The notes under the pieces: model-generated | What the model saw: only the letters and a program-made list of their open reading frames with translations | Told to the model about the DNA's origin: nothing | Database searches by the model: none | NCBI GenBank assembly: GCA_963978905.1 | Contig: OZ022258.1 | Location: 51,134,591 to 51,198,590, forward strand | Direction: 5' to 3' | Length of the DNA stretch: 64,000 bases | Origin: Trichostrongylus colubriformis | Taxonomy: Eukaryota; Nematoda; Chromadorea; Rhabditida; Trichostrongylidae | In this document: piece after piece, positions 46,649 through 57,439 of the stretch | Position numbering within the stretch: the stretch's first letter is position 1 | Layout: every line of letters begins with the position of its first letter | Position numbers and translations under genes: made by a program

Positions 46649-49090
46649 GAGGTTATACCACGCAGGATCGCAAATATGCAGAATCGCATGTTGTCATGGC
46701 CCTATCACTTGAGTATGCTATTTTGCCGGGTTCTTTACTATTCTGGTGCCGTGGGAGATAGGAAACCAGCCTCAAGGAGGGAAATTACTGGATGAATGGA
46801 AATGCGCAATACTGCTTTTGCGATTCTGCGATTTTGCGATCATGCGAAGTATAACCTCAGCCTAAACAATCGATGTCCTTGGAAACAGAAACTCTAAAGT
46901 TTTGACTGCAAGTGCACACATATGAGAAGACGTAGGCGGTGATTTTTTCTGTATAATAGATTATATAAGCGACTGAGCATCTGTTGGTGTATGTCTTTGT
47001 CTCTGTGTGTCTGACCAAAAATTTATACTCACGTGCCAGCATTCCCATAATTCGAATTTTTCTAAGTGTAATGGAAAATGGTAGGTGGACCAGTGAATGG
47101 TGATTAGAACTGAAAACGGCTGATAAGAAGAGATTGACATCATGGGACATGGCATGTGGAGTTTGGGTGCGGGCTATTGAGCAGCTGGGGGGCGTTGCGT
47201 TGTTCTGTGGGTGAAGCTGCAGCCCACCCATATCACCCCTCACCTCCTACTCCTTCAACTCGGATTAATCGGTATCGGAGTGCAAGGGGATGAGTTACTA
47301 CTAGGTTGGCCCGAAAGTTCCGGAACACCTTGACCTCTACCTTTCAAATTTATTTCTTTACAACATTAAGCCTTTTGCAGCATGTCATATACATTCGGAA
47401 GAGAATTTTCTACTCTACAGAATAACATGTCTTGTTGACTGAAATGTGCTTATGTTGTAAAGAAATAAATTTGAAAAAGTGGTCGAAGTGTTCCGGAACT
47501 TTCGGGACAACCTAATAGTTCAGTCATAAATGGTATGCTCAGGTATAACTTTTTGTATGCAATACATTTTTAAATGTTTTCCACCCACAACAAAAAATAA
47601 TATGCATGGCGCATCCCAAACAATCGATGCCTCCATCGTTCTATATTTTTGCAATGAAAAACTACCAAATAATATTTTAACAAGAAATAAGGTAATCAAT
47701 AAAGTAGAACAACCGATCAATAAAATGGAAAGCGGATCAACCTTTGCAAAACGATCGATCAGTACATTTTCAAGGTAGTGTAACTTGAGGCTAGAAAAGA
47801 TTTGAATAAACGTCAGTGAATGGCCGGCAGCCGGGGCGGTGGATGTGGGTGATCGTCGCCGCGTCGTTGTAAAACGTGGGCAATTGTAAATAATTTTTCA
47901 GGCTGAGCTGCCACAGCGCGCAATTTCAAGTGGAACACAACGTCCACTCGTGCCATTTCACCCCATTGCAGTGCACGAGGTCAATAGGAGCCTCAACCGA
48001 ACTTCCTATTAATTTAATAAATTTATACACAACATTACTGATGATCCATTCTGCCCAGGCTCTTGGTATGGCATTTCGTTTCAATGGCTCTCACACAGAC
48101 TTTGCAGGCCTATATGTATTCTTCGTCTGTCATTAAATGGGCGTCTAGTAGTACAGAGAACTTTTGAAAAAAGATGTTTCTGGCCCGCTGAGCGAGTGAT
48201 CACAGATGACTTCATTGTCCAGTCAAGGTCGGGCATTTAGGAAAGGAGAAGTCTGTAAGCGGGAAAGACTTAGAAGAAAGGGTGACGAAAAACGATCAAA
48301 TTTACGGTGCTATCGAAATACATCAGGAGCTCGACCTTTCACTCTTCATCAACAGTGCAGAGAGTTTTTGAGCGCTGGGATTTTTTCCAAAAGACCGCGT
48401 AGTAATCCTTTCGTTCCTCTTGACCGTGTGTGGGAATTATGTCTCAACGGTTCCAAATGGTGAATGGCTCTGAGGCAGCCGATTTTAGAACCCCTTGCTT
48501 GACATTACTGACAATACAGTCAACTGAGGAGACAAACACGCAGAATTACTCATCGCTCGGCCACTGCAGGAGATTGCACAATCTCAAAATTATTCATATG
48601 TTGCTATGATTCTGAACCGAAGGAAAATGCATGGCGCAACTTGAAAAGGGATAACCCAACCCGATTGTTTCATCACTTTCTTTGATAGGTCCACATTACC
48701 ACAAGGATAGGGATGTGCATTGAAATCCTGGAATGCGCCATGCTTTCGGCTTATTGAGTGCGTGTGGCCTAGTCAACATCAGGGCAGGGGAGAAACTTTG
48801 CTAATCAAATTAACGTTTCTGCCCTTTCGAACATGGCTTGTAGCGATAGATCCCTGTTGCATGGAGAGCCCTATCGGTCTATGCAAAGTTGAGTCACCGG
48901 AATTGTCCCCCTACCAGTGCCCATGAGGATGATGTACGCCGCAGGACTTTCAGCCGGAACTCGTTCAATTCTCAAGAACTACCGGCTGTGAGATGAGCTT
49001 ATCAATTACATCGACCGCTGTAATCGATGTTCCGATCCATTCAATAAAACCATAAAACCGCTGCTGCAGTCGTAGTCGTCTTTTCGGAGG
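46649..49090. other. no confident gene; one mariner-type MITE inside
   Basis: Contains the 47302-47516 element. SINE-like 3' motifs (ATGCATGGCGCA) appear near 47601 and 48627. Minus-strand frames of up to 128 codons at 46857-47243 are antisense to no known gene and lack support. The 48206-48463 plus frame is basic and unsupported. Confidence 0.4.
47302..47516. mobile_element. mariner-type MITE, third family (~215 bp)
   Basis: TAGGTTGGCCCGAAAGTTCC on the left and, inverted, TTAGGTTGTCCCGAAAGTTCC on the right, flanked by TA. Subterminal TTTACAACAT...ATGTTGTAAA blocks also pair. Confidence 0.85.
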
Positions 49091-49282
49091 TCTTATATGA
49101 CAAGAAGTGGAAATGTTATTCAGAGAGATGGAAAATCTTCATTTTTTCTGACTGGTTTAAGCACACTCAAGAAGCACGGATTCCATAAAACACCTACAGA
49201 TGGATGTGCGCTGTATGAATGTCTTATAGAGGGGGTGTGTAACGGTATCTCTGACCAACAAAGTGGCGAATGTCTTCGAAAA

Positions 49283-49354
49283 ATAGGGTAATATAGTGGT
49301 GAGTATCCGCGTCTGTCACACGCGAAATCCGGGCTCAATTCTTGGCCGGGGGGA
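49283..49354 (+). pseudogene. degraded tRNA-Asp copy
   Basis: GTAATATAGTGGTGAGTATCC...GTCTGTCAC matches tRNA-Asp through the anticodon arm. The 5' acceptor strand is replaced by AAAAATAGG, and the T arm is altered (CCGGGCTCAATTCTTGG). Confidence 0.7.
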
Positions 49355-49434
49355 ATCTTTGCTCTTTATCTAGGAAGAGTCCACCCATACCAATCGAGTA
49401 CTCGGAAGACACTACGAAATTCAGTGCTGATGGA

Positions 49435-49506
49435 TCCTCGGTAGTATAGTGGTGAGTATCCGCGTCTGTCACATGCGAGACCCGGGTTCAATTCCCGGCC
49501 GGGGAG
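49435..49506 (+). tRNA. tRNA-Asp (GUC), copy 1
   Basis: A complete 72-base cloverleaf. Acceptor TCCTCGG pairs CCGGGGA with discriminator G. The anticodon loop is CTGTCAC (anticodon GTC) and the T loop is GGTTCAATTCC. An oligo-T stretch (49510-49514) follows as a Pol III terminator. It is base-for-base identical to the copy at 51706-51777. Confidence 0.97.
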
Positions 49507-49587
49507 AATTTTTGCTCTCTATCGAGATAGAGTTCACCGATGCCCAACTGAATACTCAAGAGACACTAGGAAATTCATTGATGTTAG

Positions 49588-49612
49588 ATCCTCGGTAGTA
49601 TAGGGCGACCAC
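49588..49612 (+). pseudogene. truncated 5' piece of tRNA-Asp
   Basis: TCCTCGGTAGTATAGGGCGA keeps only the first ~17 bases of the tRNA before diverging. Confidence 0.65.
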
Positions 49613-50254
49613 TCTGCCACACGATCGGTAGCCGTGTCCGAGCCATATGCAGTGTCGATGCATGCGTTTTTATACCCATGTAGCTGTTTCTTCGTGAGCC
49701 TTGTGTACTGATTCGGAGCCATACCCCAAATTTCCAAAAATAAGCTGGAAGCTTTTTTCAAATGCCATAAGTGAGACAGAACTAATGAATTAATACAACA
49801 GTAAGTGAGCTTGATTCCTGTAGACGAGCTCGATCCCTTTGTCGTAGAAACATCTGTTCAGAAAGCAGGGCGTCGAGCTCTGCACGGGAAATGTAGAGCA
49901 ATTCATCGGTTGTTAGTTCTATTTCAAGTCTGATACACATACAGGACTTCTCTAAATCCGAATGAAGAATGGATGTATGGCGCACTCTACGAACCTACAT
50001 AACACCGAATAAATAGAATTATGAACTGAATCGAGCAAAAATCGGGAAATTTATAAGTGCAATTGATGTCAGTGAACATGCTCAGAACGTTAGTATCAAG
50101 TACTGAGCTAACTCGATTTCTCGATTTTACACTAACCCACGACACAACAGATTGATATCATAGCCTGCCAAATTTTGGAGACCTTTCCAGCGGAAATTGA
50201 AACCTACTTCCAGAGGAAAAGTCCAAAAGTGATTTTCGGTCAACACTCTGCAGA

Positions 50255-51052
50255 AGTTGTCGATTGCGATGTTTTTTATGCCACACGAGGTTCTTAAGTG
50301 GAACCTTTATTCGTGGCCCAACGTTTCGACCGTTCCGTCTTCTTCAGAGGCCTGAAGATGGCTTGAAGCTCATGATTTGTCAAGTACCCGAACAAGCGCC
50401 TCCTCCCCTCTACCGTTTCCGACATCATTTCGGGAAAGCTCCCGAACAACTCAGTAACATGACAACAAACTCACCGATAGTTCCACCGCTTGTGGGGAGC
50501 GTGAGCTCCACCCACACTTAGTAATGTTAGTATGAGTGAATGAGTCCTTCTTGAGTCTCAAGGCCACATGACATGATGTTGTCATACATGTCACCCATAC
50601 TTTGGAGTCATTCTGGATTTTCGCCAGAAATCCACGGATGAATAACCGCAATGAGTGTTTGTCCATTACAAATGATCTTTTGCCTTTCGTATCTAAATGC
50701 GAGCTATAGTATGGGTGACATGCATGACAATATCATGTCATGTGGCTTGAGACTCAAGTAGGGCTCATTCATCCATACTAACATCACTTACTGTGGCTGT
50801 GAGCCCACGCTCCCCACAAGCGGTGGAACTATCGGTGAGTTTGTTGTCATGTTACTGAGTTGTTCGGGACCTTTCCCGAAATGATGTCGGAAACGCTAGA
50901 GGGGAGGAGGCGCTTGTTCGGGTACTTGACAAATCATGAGCTTCAAGCCATCTTCAGGCCTCTGAAGAAGACGAAACGGTCGAAACGTTGGGCCACGAAT
51001 AAAGGTTCCACTTAAAAACCTCGTGTGGCATAAAAAACATAGCAATCGACAA
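50255..51052. mobile_element. large foldback element (~798 bp) with ~340-bp arms
   Basis: The left arm (50255-50602) contains GCCACACGAGGTTCTTAAGTGG, TCAAGTACCCGAACAAGCGC and GTCATACATGTCACCCATAC. The right arm (50713-51052) contains their inverses in reverse order. The arms are nearly identical and the spacer is only about 110 bases. There is no coding capacity. It lies between the two tRNA-Asp duplication copies. Confidence 0.9.
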
Positions 51053-51561
51053 CTAATGCTGAGGTTACAAGAAGAGAGAACTTGGAGACTCTGCAGAAGT
51101 TCAACGAGATGGCTTTTGGTCTAACATGCCGCTCTCAAGCACTAAAAAATTATCCATTCAGCATTCAAAAATTATTCTCGAGCCTCATACCCAACTAAGT
51201 GCCTTATAGACTTCGTATCCCACAGTACCGGCCAAAATTGAATTGGCAAATGCATTTTTGTGATTTTACGCTTTCGCCGAGCAGCTTGTCAGGTCGTTCA
51301 AAACATTTCTGTCTTGTAAATAACCCAATGAAACGTGCTGAAAATGTCAGCGAGCGAAATGCTACATACTCGGGTCACGGTTGGAAAAAATACGGAGAAT
51401 TTAGATCGGAAGATTTTTCATTTCTACTGGCAGGTTTGAGCACACTCAATAAGCCCGGGTTCTATAAAACATCTACAAAGGGATGCGCGAGTATGCAACA
51501 TTTTGTAGAGGTCGTATTTGACGGTATCGCTGACCATCAAACTGACGAAAGCCGCTGGAAA

Positions 51562-51628
51562 AATAGGGTGGTGGGTATCCGCGTCTGTCACATGCGAGAC
51601 TCGGGTACAATCCCCGGACGGGCAGAAC
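51562..51628 (+). pseudogene. degraded tRNA-Asp copy
   Basis: GGTGGTGGGTATCCGCGTCTGTCAC and GGGTACAATCCCCGGACGGG retain the anticodon arm and a damaged T arm. The 5' acceptor strand is missing. It is the counterpart of 49283-49354. Confidence 0.7.
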
Positions 51629-51705
51629 TTTTGCTTCTTATCTAGGAAGGGTCCACTCATCCCAGTGAATACTCGAAAGACACTACGAAATTCTTCGCTG
51701 ATGGA

Positions 51706-51777
51706 TCCTCGGTAGTATAGTGGTGAGTATCCGCGTCTGTCACATGCGAGACCCGGGTTCAATTCCCGGCCGGGGAG
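51706..51777 (+). tRNA. tRNA-Asp (GUC), copy 2
   Basis: Identical over 72 bases to 49435-49506, with anticodon GTC and the same AGAATTTTTGC downstream, including the T5 terminator. Confidence 0.97.
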
Positions 51778-51810
51778 AATTTTTGCCATTGTTGGTTAGA
51801 CATTGGTGAT

Positions 51811-51840
51811 GGAACCTCGGCAGTATAGAGGTGAGTACCC
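51811..51840 (+). pseudogene. truncated 5' piece of tRNA-Asp
   Basis: ACCTCGGCAGTATAGAGGTG followed by AGTACCCTCGG. Only the D-arm side remains. Counterpart of 49588-49612. Confidence 0.6.
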
Positions 51841-51845
51841 TCGGA

Positions 51846-52210
51846 AAAATAGGAGCATACTATACTTGATCATCACAGCCATAATCAAGATCAAGCGTAC
51901 TGTTGAGGGAAACTTGAGCTCCTGAGAAACCTTCCCCTCCCCAGCCCTTTCACAGGACCGGCACGACTATAAGACCACTGCTTCATGGCTGGTGTTTCTT
52001 AATAGCATACTAAACTTCCCTATCCCCAAACACCTGTGTATCATCTCGTCAACCGATAACCATAGTATCGCCATAAGTCACCTCATCAACCCAAAAAGTA
52101 ATTGCTGAGGAAATTCGAGGAATTTTCGAATTGACTATGGCCCCTCTCCCGTGAGAATTCCTATTTCTTTGCTTGATAATGCCTCCTTCCCGACCTCTGG
52201 TCATTCCTGT
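51846..52210. other. spacer, nothing seen
   Basis: No open frame or repeat recognised. Confidence 0.35.
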
Positions 52211-52662
52211 CGAAGGGATCGTTCACGGAAAATTAATATATTAATATTAACCATATGTCTTCGTTGTAACTGCTTGAAAAGGGTTGCAAGCAAAATTTAA
52301 CGCCGAAAATAAGAACCCGGCTGAGATACGGCCTCAGAGGAGTTTCCGACGAGGAGGGGCCGCTCGTTGTGGAGCCGCGAGGGATCTAAAAGTGAAGAGG
52401 CAATGGTCGCTTGGTCGAGGACGCAGAGTGAGAATCAAATCAACATTGGGCGGGAAGCTTTGATTTGCGCTTTTTTCTCCGGCCGTGATTTGAATGCTGC
52501 TCGGCGGGAATTCAAACCAGTTGCTCTTCTTTCAGTTTCTCTGTTCTGCTTTGGGATGAAGGAAATTTCTCGGTTTTTTATCGTGTTCCTGTTTATGCAC
52601 TGTATTTAGTAGAGTGATTTCAGAGGAATGAGAATCATAGAAATTCCATATACGATTCCTTC
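52211..52662 (+). mobile_element. MITE family C, copy 2
   Basis: AAGGGATCGTTCACGGAAAA at the start and TAGAAATTCCATATACGATTCCTT at the end. It shares GGTCGAGGACGCAGAGTGAGAA and CAACATTGGGCGGGAAG with the copies at 5094 and 61629. Confidence 0.7.
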
Positions 52663-53339
52663 GAGCACTAGGCGAAGGATCGGCATGAGAGGAAGGATAT
52701 TCCCTGCTAATTTAATGAGCTTTTGACTGCTCCACCCCCGGCACTGCATTTATGAGATGCACTTCTGAACCTCGTTCTCTTGTATTACAGTTCTATCAGT
52801 GCTTCTCTGATTGCTTATCACTTCATGCGATCAGTGTGGTCATTAGTATAAAGGCCGTCAGAGGTAATTTTGCGGATTGTGGAATAACCCCAGGATAAAG
52901 AGTAGGCGATAAGTAGCAGGATAGTAGGGAAAGAACGGAATGAAGCGTTTAAAGCCCGAAAAATAGCAGCCTAAGATCCCTTCCTCACACCCTTCGTTTT
53001 CGCCTCCTCCTCTGCATAACTAGCAGGTGGAGCTGGATGGTGATGGGTGAGGGACTAAGCCGCCAACCGCGAACTGTGTTCCCCCTCGCAGCGATACGCC
53101 CAGCAGATGTTAGTCAGGGTGACTGGCAGCGTTGTGTAATTGCAGCAAATACCCCAATGCTCGGTTTTTCAATGGAAAGTTCGCCAAAGATCATATCTTC
53201 TAAACAGAAATGTGCTCACAGAGAGAATATGTCCTCCCAGTTCTCATTATCTCCTTATCCGTAGATGTGCTTTTAGCAAAGTTGCGATAACCGCTTCAAC
53301 AAAAGATAACGGTGCAGAAGTTGTTTCTGCCCATAGATA
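52663..53339. other. spacer, nothing certain
   Basis: Two overlapping plus frames of 71-75 codons at 53037-53355 have no supporting splice or start features. Confidence 0.35.
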
Positions 53340-53690
53340 CTTCAGGGCTGTGTAGCCTTATGCCAAGTTTTCGCGTGGCCGCGCGCTGCCAGTGCCGCGG
53401 GGGATTTCTTCGCGTGTGATTGGCCCTAATTAATTATTTATTGATTGTGATGGTTATCATGTGATGTTAATACTCCTTTCACTTTTTATGCTATTATTTT
53501 TCTTTTTAGGGTACAGAAGCCATTGTTCTCAGATAATGATGGGATAATCAGCTACTCCTTCAAAGGGCCTCCATGGTACTAGACCATTGCGTTCTGAGCG
53601 GAATTCACCGCGTGTGGCAAGTCGTGTTGATGACACCGCGAGTGCGACACCGGAAAGCGGAAATTCGACATGAGGCTGCACACCATAATT
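53340..53690. mobile_element. MITE family G copy
   Basis: GTGTAGCCTTATGCCAAGTTTTCGCGTG at the left and the inverse of CGGAAATTCGACATGAGGCTGCACACC at the right, with CTCCATGGTACTAG and GGCAAGTCGTGTTGATG inside. The same sequence order recurs at 60715-61050. Confidence 0.75.
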
Positions 53691-54049
53691 TAGAGGTTTT
53701 TTTAGCCTATCCTCATTCTATGGGAGAAGAAGGGTGAAGTGGCGGTGCATTTCACGGCACGCCATGCATCTCACTTTCTTCAGGAACATAACATTCGAAC
53801 ACTTCCGTGATGTTCTGGATTTGTATCATGAGAACTTGAGAACAGTAGTCAACGGTAGTCATAGAAAAGACTTCCTAGTGTGCAGGCTAACGATCAATGG
53901 CATTTTTGGAAACTGCCTTCAAAATCATTGAAAATCGATGGCTTTTTGAGAATTCCTCTCAATGATTATCCTCCACTAACTTGTTCCTCTTTCCTGCCAG
54001 AAATATCATCCTGTTTGGATTACTTAACCCCTACCCTTATGTGTCCTCC

Positions 54050-54295
54050 TTGGGTGTGTGCAATTATGACGGAAAGTCGCTTCGCAGTCGTCGCACTCGC
54101 GGCCCCATCAGCACAACTTGCCGAATCGATTGCCCTTGGGAGCCCTCCAGAGCGTGGCTGCGTCACCTCTGCACTTCCACCCATGCCACACTGCCTCGCT
54201 TGAAGGCTGCCATGCCCAGCTACTGGCACTCGCACCCGACGCGCCGCTCGCCACGGGCGGCCACCCGATTTTTCGTCATAAGTGCGCACAGCCGA
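54050..54295. mobile_element. MITE family G-like element, GC-rich
   Basis: GTGTGTGCAATTATGACGGA on the left pairs imperfectly with TTTTTCGTCATAAGTGCGCACA on the right. Both ends continue into CGC-rich blocks, including GCACTCGCGGCCCCATCAGCAC. Long open frames across it on both strands reflect GC content rather than coding. Confidence 0.55.
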
Positions 54296-54494
54296 CCTCC
54301 TATAGTGCAGACGGCAGTTATGGGAGAGAAATTCAGGTTGACGCATCTGAATCCACGTCTCATCGCAAGCAGAACTGCTCAGAAAAATCGTGGAGGTTAA
54401 CGACGCGACGTGTTTTTGTGAGCGGGAATGTGGGTTTAACATAAAAACATAAAAATCATAATCTTGTCATAAAAATTCTCATCCTCTTAGTACA

Positions 54495-54813
54495 ATGGAA
54501 GAGAGCTCCGGGGTGGTGGATGAACCACTTTCGCTCAACACTCATATTCGAACACCGCGTAATTTTCGATATAATGTGTTCATCCAACCAGACTAACCTT
54601 CAAAATTAGCAAGTAGACAATCAATCGATTCCCTTGCATTGAAACAGATCATTTTGGATCGTATGGAAACTGAATTTGGGACTGTTGGTGCTAAAATGAA
54701 GAGAATTAGTACAAAGGTATATTGTTTCCATCTTTGAACTCCCGGTCGTGACCAGATAAATCGGTTATACTGCCAATTAAATCATATTATCGCAGGTGTC
54801 AATTGTGATATGA
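54495..54813 (+). CDS. putative small three-exon gene, 55 residues
   Basis: An acceptor (CCTCTTAG, 54483-54490) lies just before an ATG at 54495. Exons 54495-54575, 54648-54716 and 54796-54813 join in phase 0 to 55 residues ending in a TGA. Exon 2 (AAACAG acceptor, AAG|GTATAT donor) reads IILDRMETEFGTVGAKMKRI, a heptad-like amphipathic helix. The donor of exon 1 (AAT|GTGTTC) is weak and the third exon has only five residues, so the model may be wrong or incomplete. Product unknown. Confidence 0.3.
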
Positions 54814-55122
54814 GAGGTCACCGTGTGTTTATCGCGCATTACTATTGATTCACGATTGGCATTTGCCTTGTTACGCTATGTATGTGTTTGTAGCGATTTA
54901 TGGGGCGATTACTTACTTTATTATTTTTTGATTTAATCGATTTATTTGTTATTTAGATTATTTATTAAAAACTGTTACACACTATTCGCATATTATGTGG
55001 TAGATATTTTCCGATCGCATACTTTTTATTGCTAAATTTTCCCGTTTCACTTCATTAAGATATGTAAGCGATTGTAATGAGGGTCATTAAGGACTATGAA
55101 TTATTGCCTCGCACTTTGTTAT

Positions 55123-55674
55123 TTAATTACTGCTTGGCGCCTAATGTGCGAAACTGTAATCAACGAGGGGCAAATCTGAGGTCATCCCGGTACCACAAGG
55201 CAAAAAAAAGAGCTTCAGTTAGTGAACACACATTAGGTATTCAATCAATAACTCTTGTTTCATCAATAAATAACCCTTGGATGAATATAAGCTCAAAGCT
55301 CACGAAATGTGGCCTTAGTCTGTGTGCGAAGCTTCCCTCAAAAACAGAGTACGAAATACAATGAGTGGATTTATTCAATAGATGAAAGAGTGCATGTTTG
55401 TAAGCAATTATCGTTGCATAACCATCATAATTGCCTAGTCGTGAATCCTCCTTTGCTACTTTTCAAAAGGTTACCACATGCCCTTTGGGGAGTTGAGTTG
55501 TGGATTGTGTTATTCACAAACTAAAGCTCTTTTTGTCTTAAAATACAAGATAAAAAATTCATTTACTCCTGGCTTCCTTTATTCATATTTTTTTTGGTGG
55601 CTGTTGTAGACAAGTTACTTAATTTGCGACCTCAGATTCTCGCCCCTCGCACATTAGGCGCGAAGCAGTAATTA
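55123..55674. mobile_element. inverted-repeat element (~550 bp)
   Basis: TTAATTACTGCTTGGCGCCTAATGTGCGA on the left and its inverse (TCGCACATTAGGCGCGAAGCAGTAATTAA) on the right, each continuing into a GGGGC and ATCTGAGGTC block. A 95-codon plus frame inside is unsupported. Confidence 0.8.
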
Positions 55675-56907
55675 AGGAGATGCGATGAAACTCATTCGTA
55701 CCACTTTATACACACCCGGGTCATTCGAATGATCAACTAAGTGGCCAGACGTATTAATTAGGTATTTCATCGAAAAAATAAAAATTAAAGCCTTTAGAAA
55801 ATTGACTGACCAAGATGAAGCAACATTAGGCCACCAGTATGGGATTTCGCCTAATCATAAGGTAAGAAACATGGAGCTAGGGTGGGATCAAGCATTGGGT
55901 TGAGGAAAAAAATCGTCAATCGGTAATCAAAGTATTGTTAGCCGGTGGAAATTGAAATTTTTCTTGAAACCACCTGATCCCCCAAGATCCACTCAAAAAC
56001 AGGTAAGTCGTGGTGGATTCCTCGGAAAACTCTCTGACCGAATATGTCTCTCCCTTGATCAGCCCAAAATACGATCCCTTTGTAGATTTTACAACCCTTT
56101 TTCAGCTAATATGAGTGAGAAAATTTCTATGTGCAAAAGGGGGGTTCCGCATAACATTAAAAGAGTTTCATTAACAGGAGTTTACCCCTTATGAAATTCT
56201 GCCCCCCCCCCCCTCTCGCCTATAACACCACGAACTTTAAAACGCTATTCTTACATAGGATCATGGAATTCTCAAATGACTTTCTCAACCGCTCTCGCCT
56301 TTCATACATGAGGCCTCGCCTAATAACTCTTTCACTCATACATAAATTTTGAACCTTCAAAGAAAAAAAAACGCAATATCAAAAGCAAGTAAAAATAACA
56401 GTGAAAACAAAATACGAAGTTAGACGTGGAACAGAAACGGTTTACCCCTTTCAAAGTCAATTTTCCTTACCAAGATTGGATGATGTCTACAGCGTGTCTT
56501 TTTTGTCTCTAGATTCCTTTCTTTGTGTCGTCCATAATCTTTATTGGCTTCTTGCCGACTAAGGATATGGATTTGGACGTATAGGTCCAAAAAACCTCCC
56601 CCTCTTTTTCCATACAACCTTGAAAGAAAAAGTTTGAAAAATGGAAGAATAAAAGAGGAAAGGAATACAGAGACTGCGATTGCGACATTGATAGTTGAAA
56701 ATGGAGTTAAATAAAAGATTTTGAACACTTACCCTGTGTAGAGATCCATTCGCCATTCATAGCTTAGATAATCGAAGGTATCACGTACATTCAGGGAGGG
56801 GAGTTCAACAACGTTCTGGCCATGTTGTTGACCCTGGGTGTGATCTTTGACCACCCCTTCTACGTGCTTAGTTTGTAACGCCCACGTCCTTAAGGTATAT
56901 CGTCTCC
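55672..56907 (-). CDS. exons of an unidentified gene (partial)
   Basis: Three exons join cleanly in phase on the minus strand: 56907-56733 (TTTTAG acceptor, GG|GTAAGT donor), 56618-56471 (TTCAAG acceptor, TTG|GTAAGG donor) and 56354-56255 (TTGAAG acceptor, T|GTAAGA donor). A fourth stretch, 55850-55672 (GATTAG acceptor), continues in phase for 58 codons to a TAA but ends inside a transposon terminus, so it is doubtful. Recognisable-looking but unassigned peptide includes VVELPSLNVRDTFDYLSYEW, DLYTGLYGKRGGGFLDLY and, in exon 3, a basic RRGLMYERRERLRKSF segment. The first exon starts in mid-frame, so upstream exons are missing from my model. The strong composition and splice signals argue for a real gene. 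Function not recognised. Confidence 0.55.
56202..56213 (+). repeat. 12-base cytosine run
   Basis: C12 followed by TCTCGCC, inside the intron between the third exon and the doubtful fourth exon of the unidentified gene. The context resembles the C13 run at 34634. Confidence 0.9.
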
Positions 56908-57363
56908 CTAAAATTTACCCTTCATTGCGTTCGGAGGTTTCACTTCAGGAAATTCCGTCTCTTTCCAGTTTTTTTACCAGTTTTCGCTGCCTTCTTTCAG
57001 AGTATTTCCACTTTTCATTTTTTTTTTCTGGTAAAGAGCGATACATAGCACTCGATAAGGATTCTCTCCATCTCCCCTAGTTTTCCAAACACTTTGAATA
57101 TAATAACCTTCAACAATAGAAAAGCTAATATTATCGCTAGAGAGCTTAACCGTTGTTTTTTTTTCGTCATTTATCATTGTAATTAACATTTATTTATTTT
57201 AGCTACCAATATGTGTAGGGAACATTTTAGCACGGTGCCTCAGTAATCCAGTGAGTAAGGACTGTGGTGTCACATCGTTACTACCTCTTCTGGAATGTAT
57301 TTTCATGATGGGTGTTTGATTAACCCACTGCTCCTGCATCCTAAATGAATGATTCAAAAACAC

Positions 57364-57435
57364 TAGCAGCGAGTGGTTTCGATCCACCGACCTCTGGGTT
57401 ATGGGCCCAGCACGCTTCCACTGCGCCACGCTGCT
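57364..57435 (-). tRNA. initiator tRNA-Met (CAU)
   Basis: The minus-strand cloverleaf of 72 bases begins AGCAGCGTGGCGCAGTGG, with the anticodon loop in GGGCCCATAACCC and the T arm GGATCGAAACC. It shows the eukaryotic initiator hallmarks: A1-U72 pair, three G-C pairs in the anticodon stem, and GAUCG-A in place of GTTCG in the T loop. TTTTT on the minus strand (57356-57360) follows as a terminator. Confidence 0.97.
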
Positions 57436-57439
57436 GATA

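Larger units (their letters stand above)
49095..49615 (+). repeat. segmental duplication copy 1 with tRNA-Asp
   Basis: It aligns in order with 51335-51845: upstream part (GGTTTAAGCACACTCAAGAAG, ATCTACAGA-GGATG, TCTCTGACCAACAAA), a degraded tRNA, a ~90-base spacer (ATACTCGGAAGACACTACGAAATTC), the intact tRNA, and then a further spacer and a truncated tRNA. Confidence 0.8.
51335..51845 (+). repeat. segmental duplication copy 2 with tRNA-Asp
   Basis: Direct copy of 49095-49615 with point and small indel differences outside the tRNA. The intact tRNA itself is unchanged, suggesting selection or recent correction. Confidence 0.8.

Noticed and set aside
46857..47243. 128-codon minus-strand frame upstream of the reductase
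   Set aside because: A donor-like GTGAGT occurs inside it, but no in-phase link to exon 1 was found, and exon 1 already has an ATG and acceptor.
54020..54444. Overlapping 107-140 codon frames on both strands
   Set aside because: They are open because of the GC-rich family G element. All three frames are equally open and none shows coding features.
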